From the NCBI GenBank assembly GCA_910587765.1, contig CAJUNR010000014.1:1-12791 (forward strand): DNA of 12,791 nt. The letters run 5' to 3'. The position numbers and the translations under genes are program-made. A model generated the notes under the pieces. It ran no database searches. It saw nothing but the letters and a program-made list of their open reading frames with translations, and had not been told where the DNA came from. This document shows positions 12,770 through 12,791 of the stretch, one piece after another (the first letter of the stretch is position 1; each line of letters begins with the position of its first letter). Source of the stretch: an uncultured Lachnospiraceae bacterium (GTDB lineage Bacteria > Bacillota > Clostridia > Lachnospirales > Lachnospiraceae).

Positions 12770-12791
12770 CGTACAGATCGATTTTCCGATG

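Noticed and set aside
12664..12791. SRP RNA gene or rpsP directly after ffh
   Set aside because: The sequence is a tandem repeat without the conserved GGAA-loop hairpin of SRP RNA, and no ribosomal protein start is visible before the window ends.

Overview
The window looks like the chromosome of a Gram-positive Bacillota, most likely a Lachnospiraceae-type clostridium. The grounds are the ylxM-ffh pair at the right end, strong GGAGG-type ribosome binding sites, sigma-A-like promoters, and a degraded gene that resembles a protein I remember from Lachnospiraceae. The taxon is an inference; there is no rRNA or other decisive marker here.

Layout from left to right. Positions 1-642 hold a minus-strand lipoprotein gene with a probable terminator. 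Positions 643-994 have no gene. They contain an AT-rich stretch with a 16-bp palindrome, a promoter candidate, and three successive hairpins, one followed by a T-rich tract. Positions 995-8475 hold a five-gene plus-strand cassette: a small XRE-type helix-turn-helix protein, HsdM, HsdS, a DUF1016/YhcG-type PD-(D/E)XK nuclease, and HsdR. The first four genes overlap or nearly abut, and HsdR follows after 55 nt. This is a type I restriction-modification locus carrying its own putative regulator and an extra nuclease. Positions 8628-9482 encode an AraC-family regulator with a GyrI-like effector domain. Positions 9678-10319 (minus) encode an unrecognised multi-pass membrane protein. Positions 10491-10828 are the shrunken, frameshifted remains of a gene. 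After a good terminator, positions 10972-12663 hold ylxM and ffh, core genes of signal recognition particle targeting. A 33-bp tandem repeat follows ffh and runs to the window edge.

How the genes work together. HsdM and HsdS should form the sequence-specific methyltransferase, and adding HsdR gives the restriction complex. The XRE protein is a candidate autoregulator. The DUF1016 protein is a candidate auxiliary nuclease. The cassette is visibly more AT-rich than the lipoprotein gene and ffh, most strongly in hsdS and the DUF1016 gene, which fits horizontal acquisition. The most unusual signals are a 26-bp sequence, itself a near-perfect inverted repeat, duplicated in frame at a 39-bp period inside the DUF1016 gene; the three-hairpin leader before the cassette; a non-canonical SAM-binding motif I in HsdM; and the 33-bp repeat after ffh, which stays open in the ffh frame past its stop codon.
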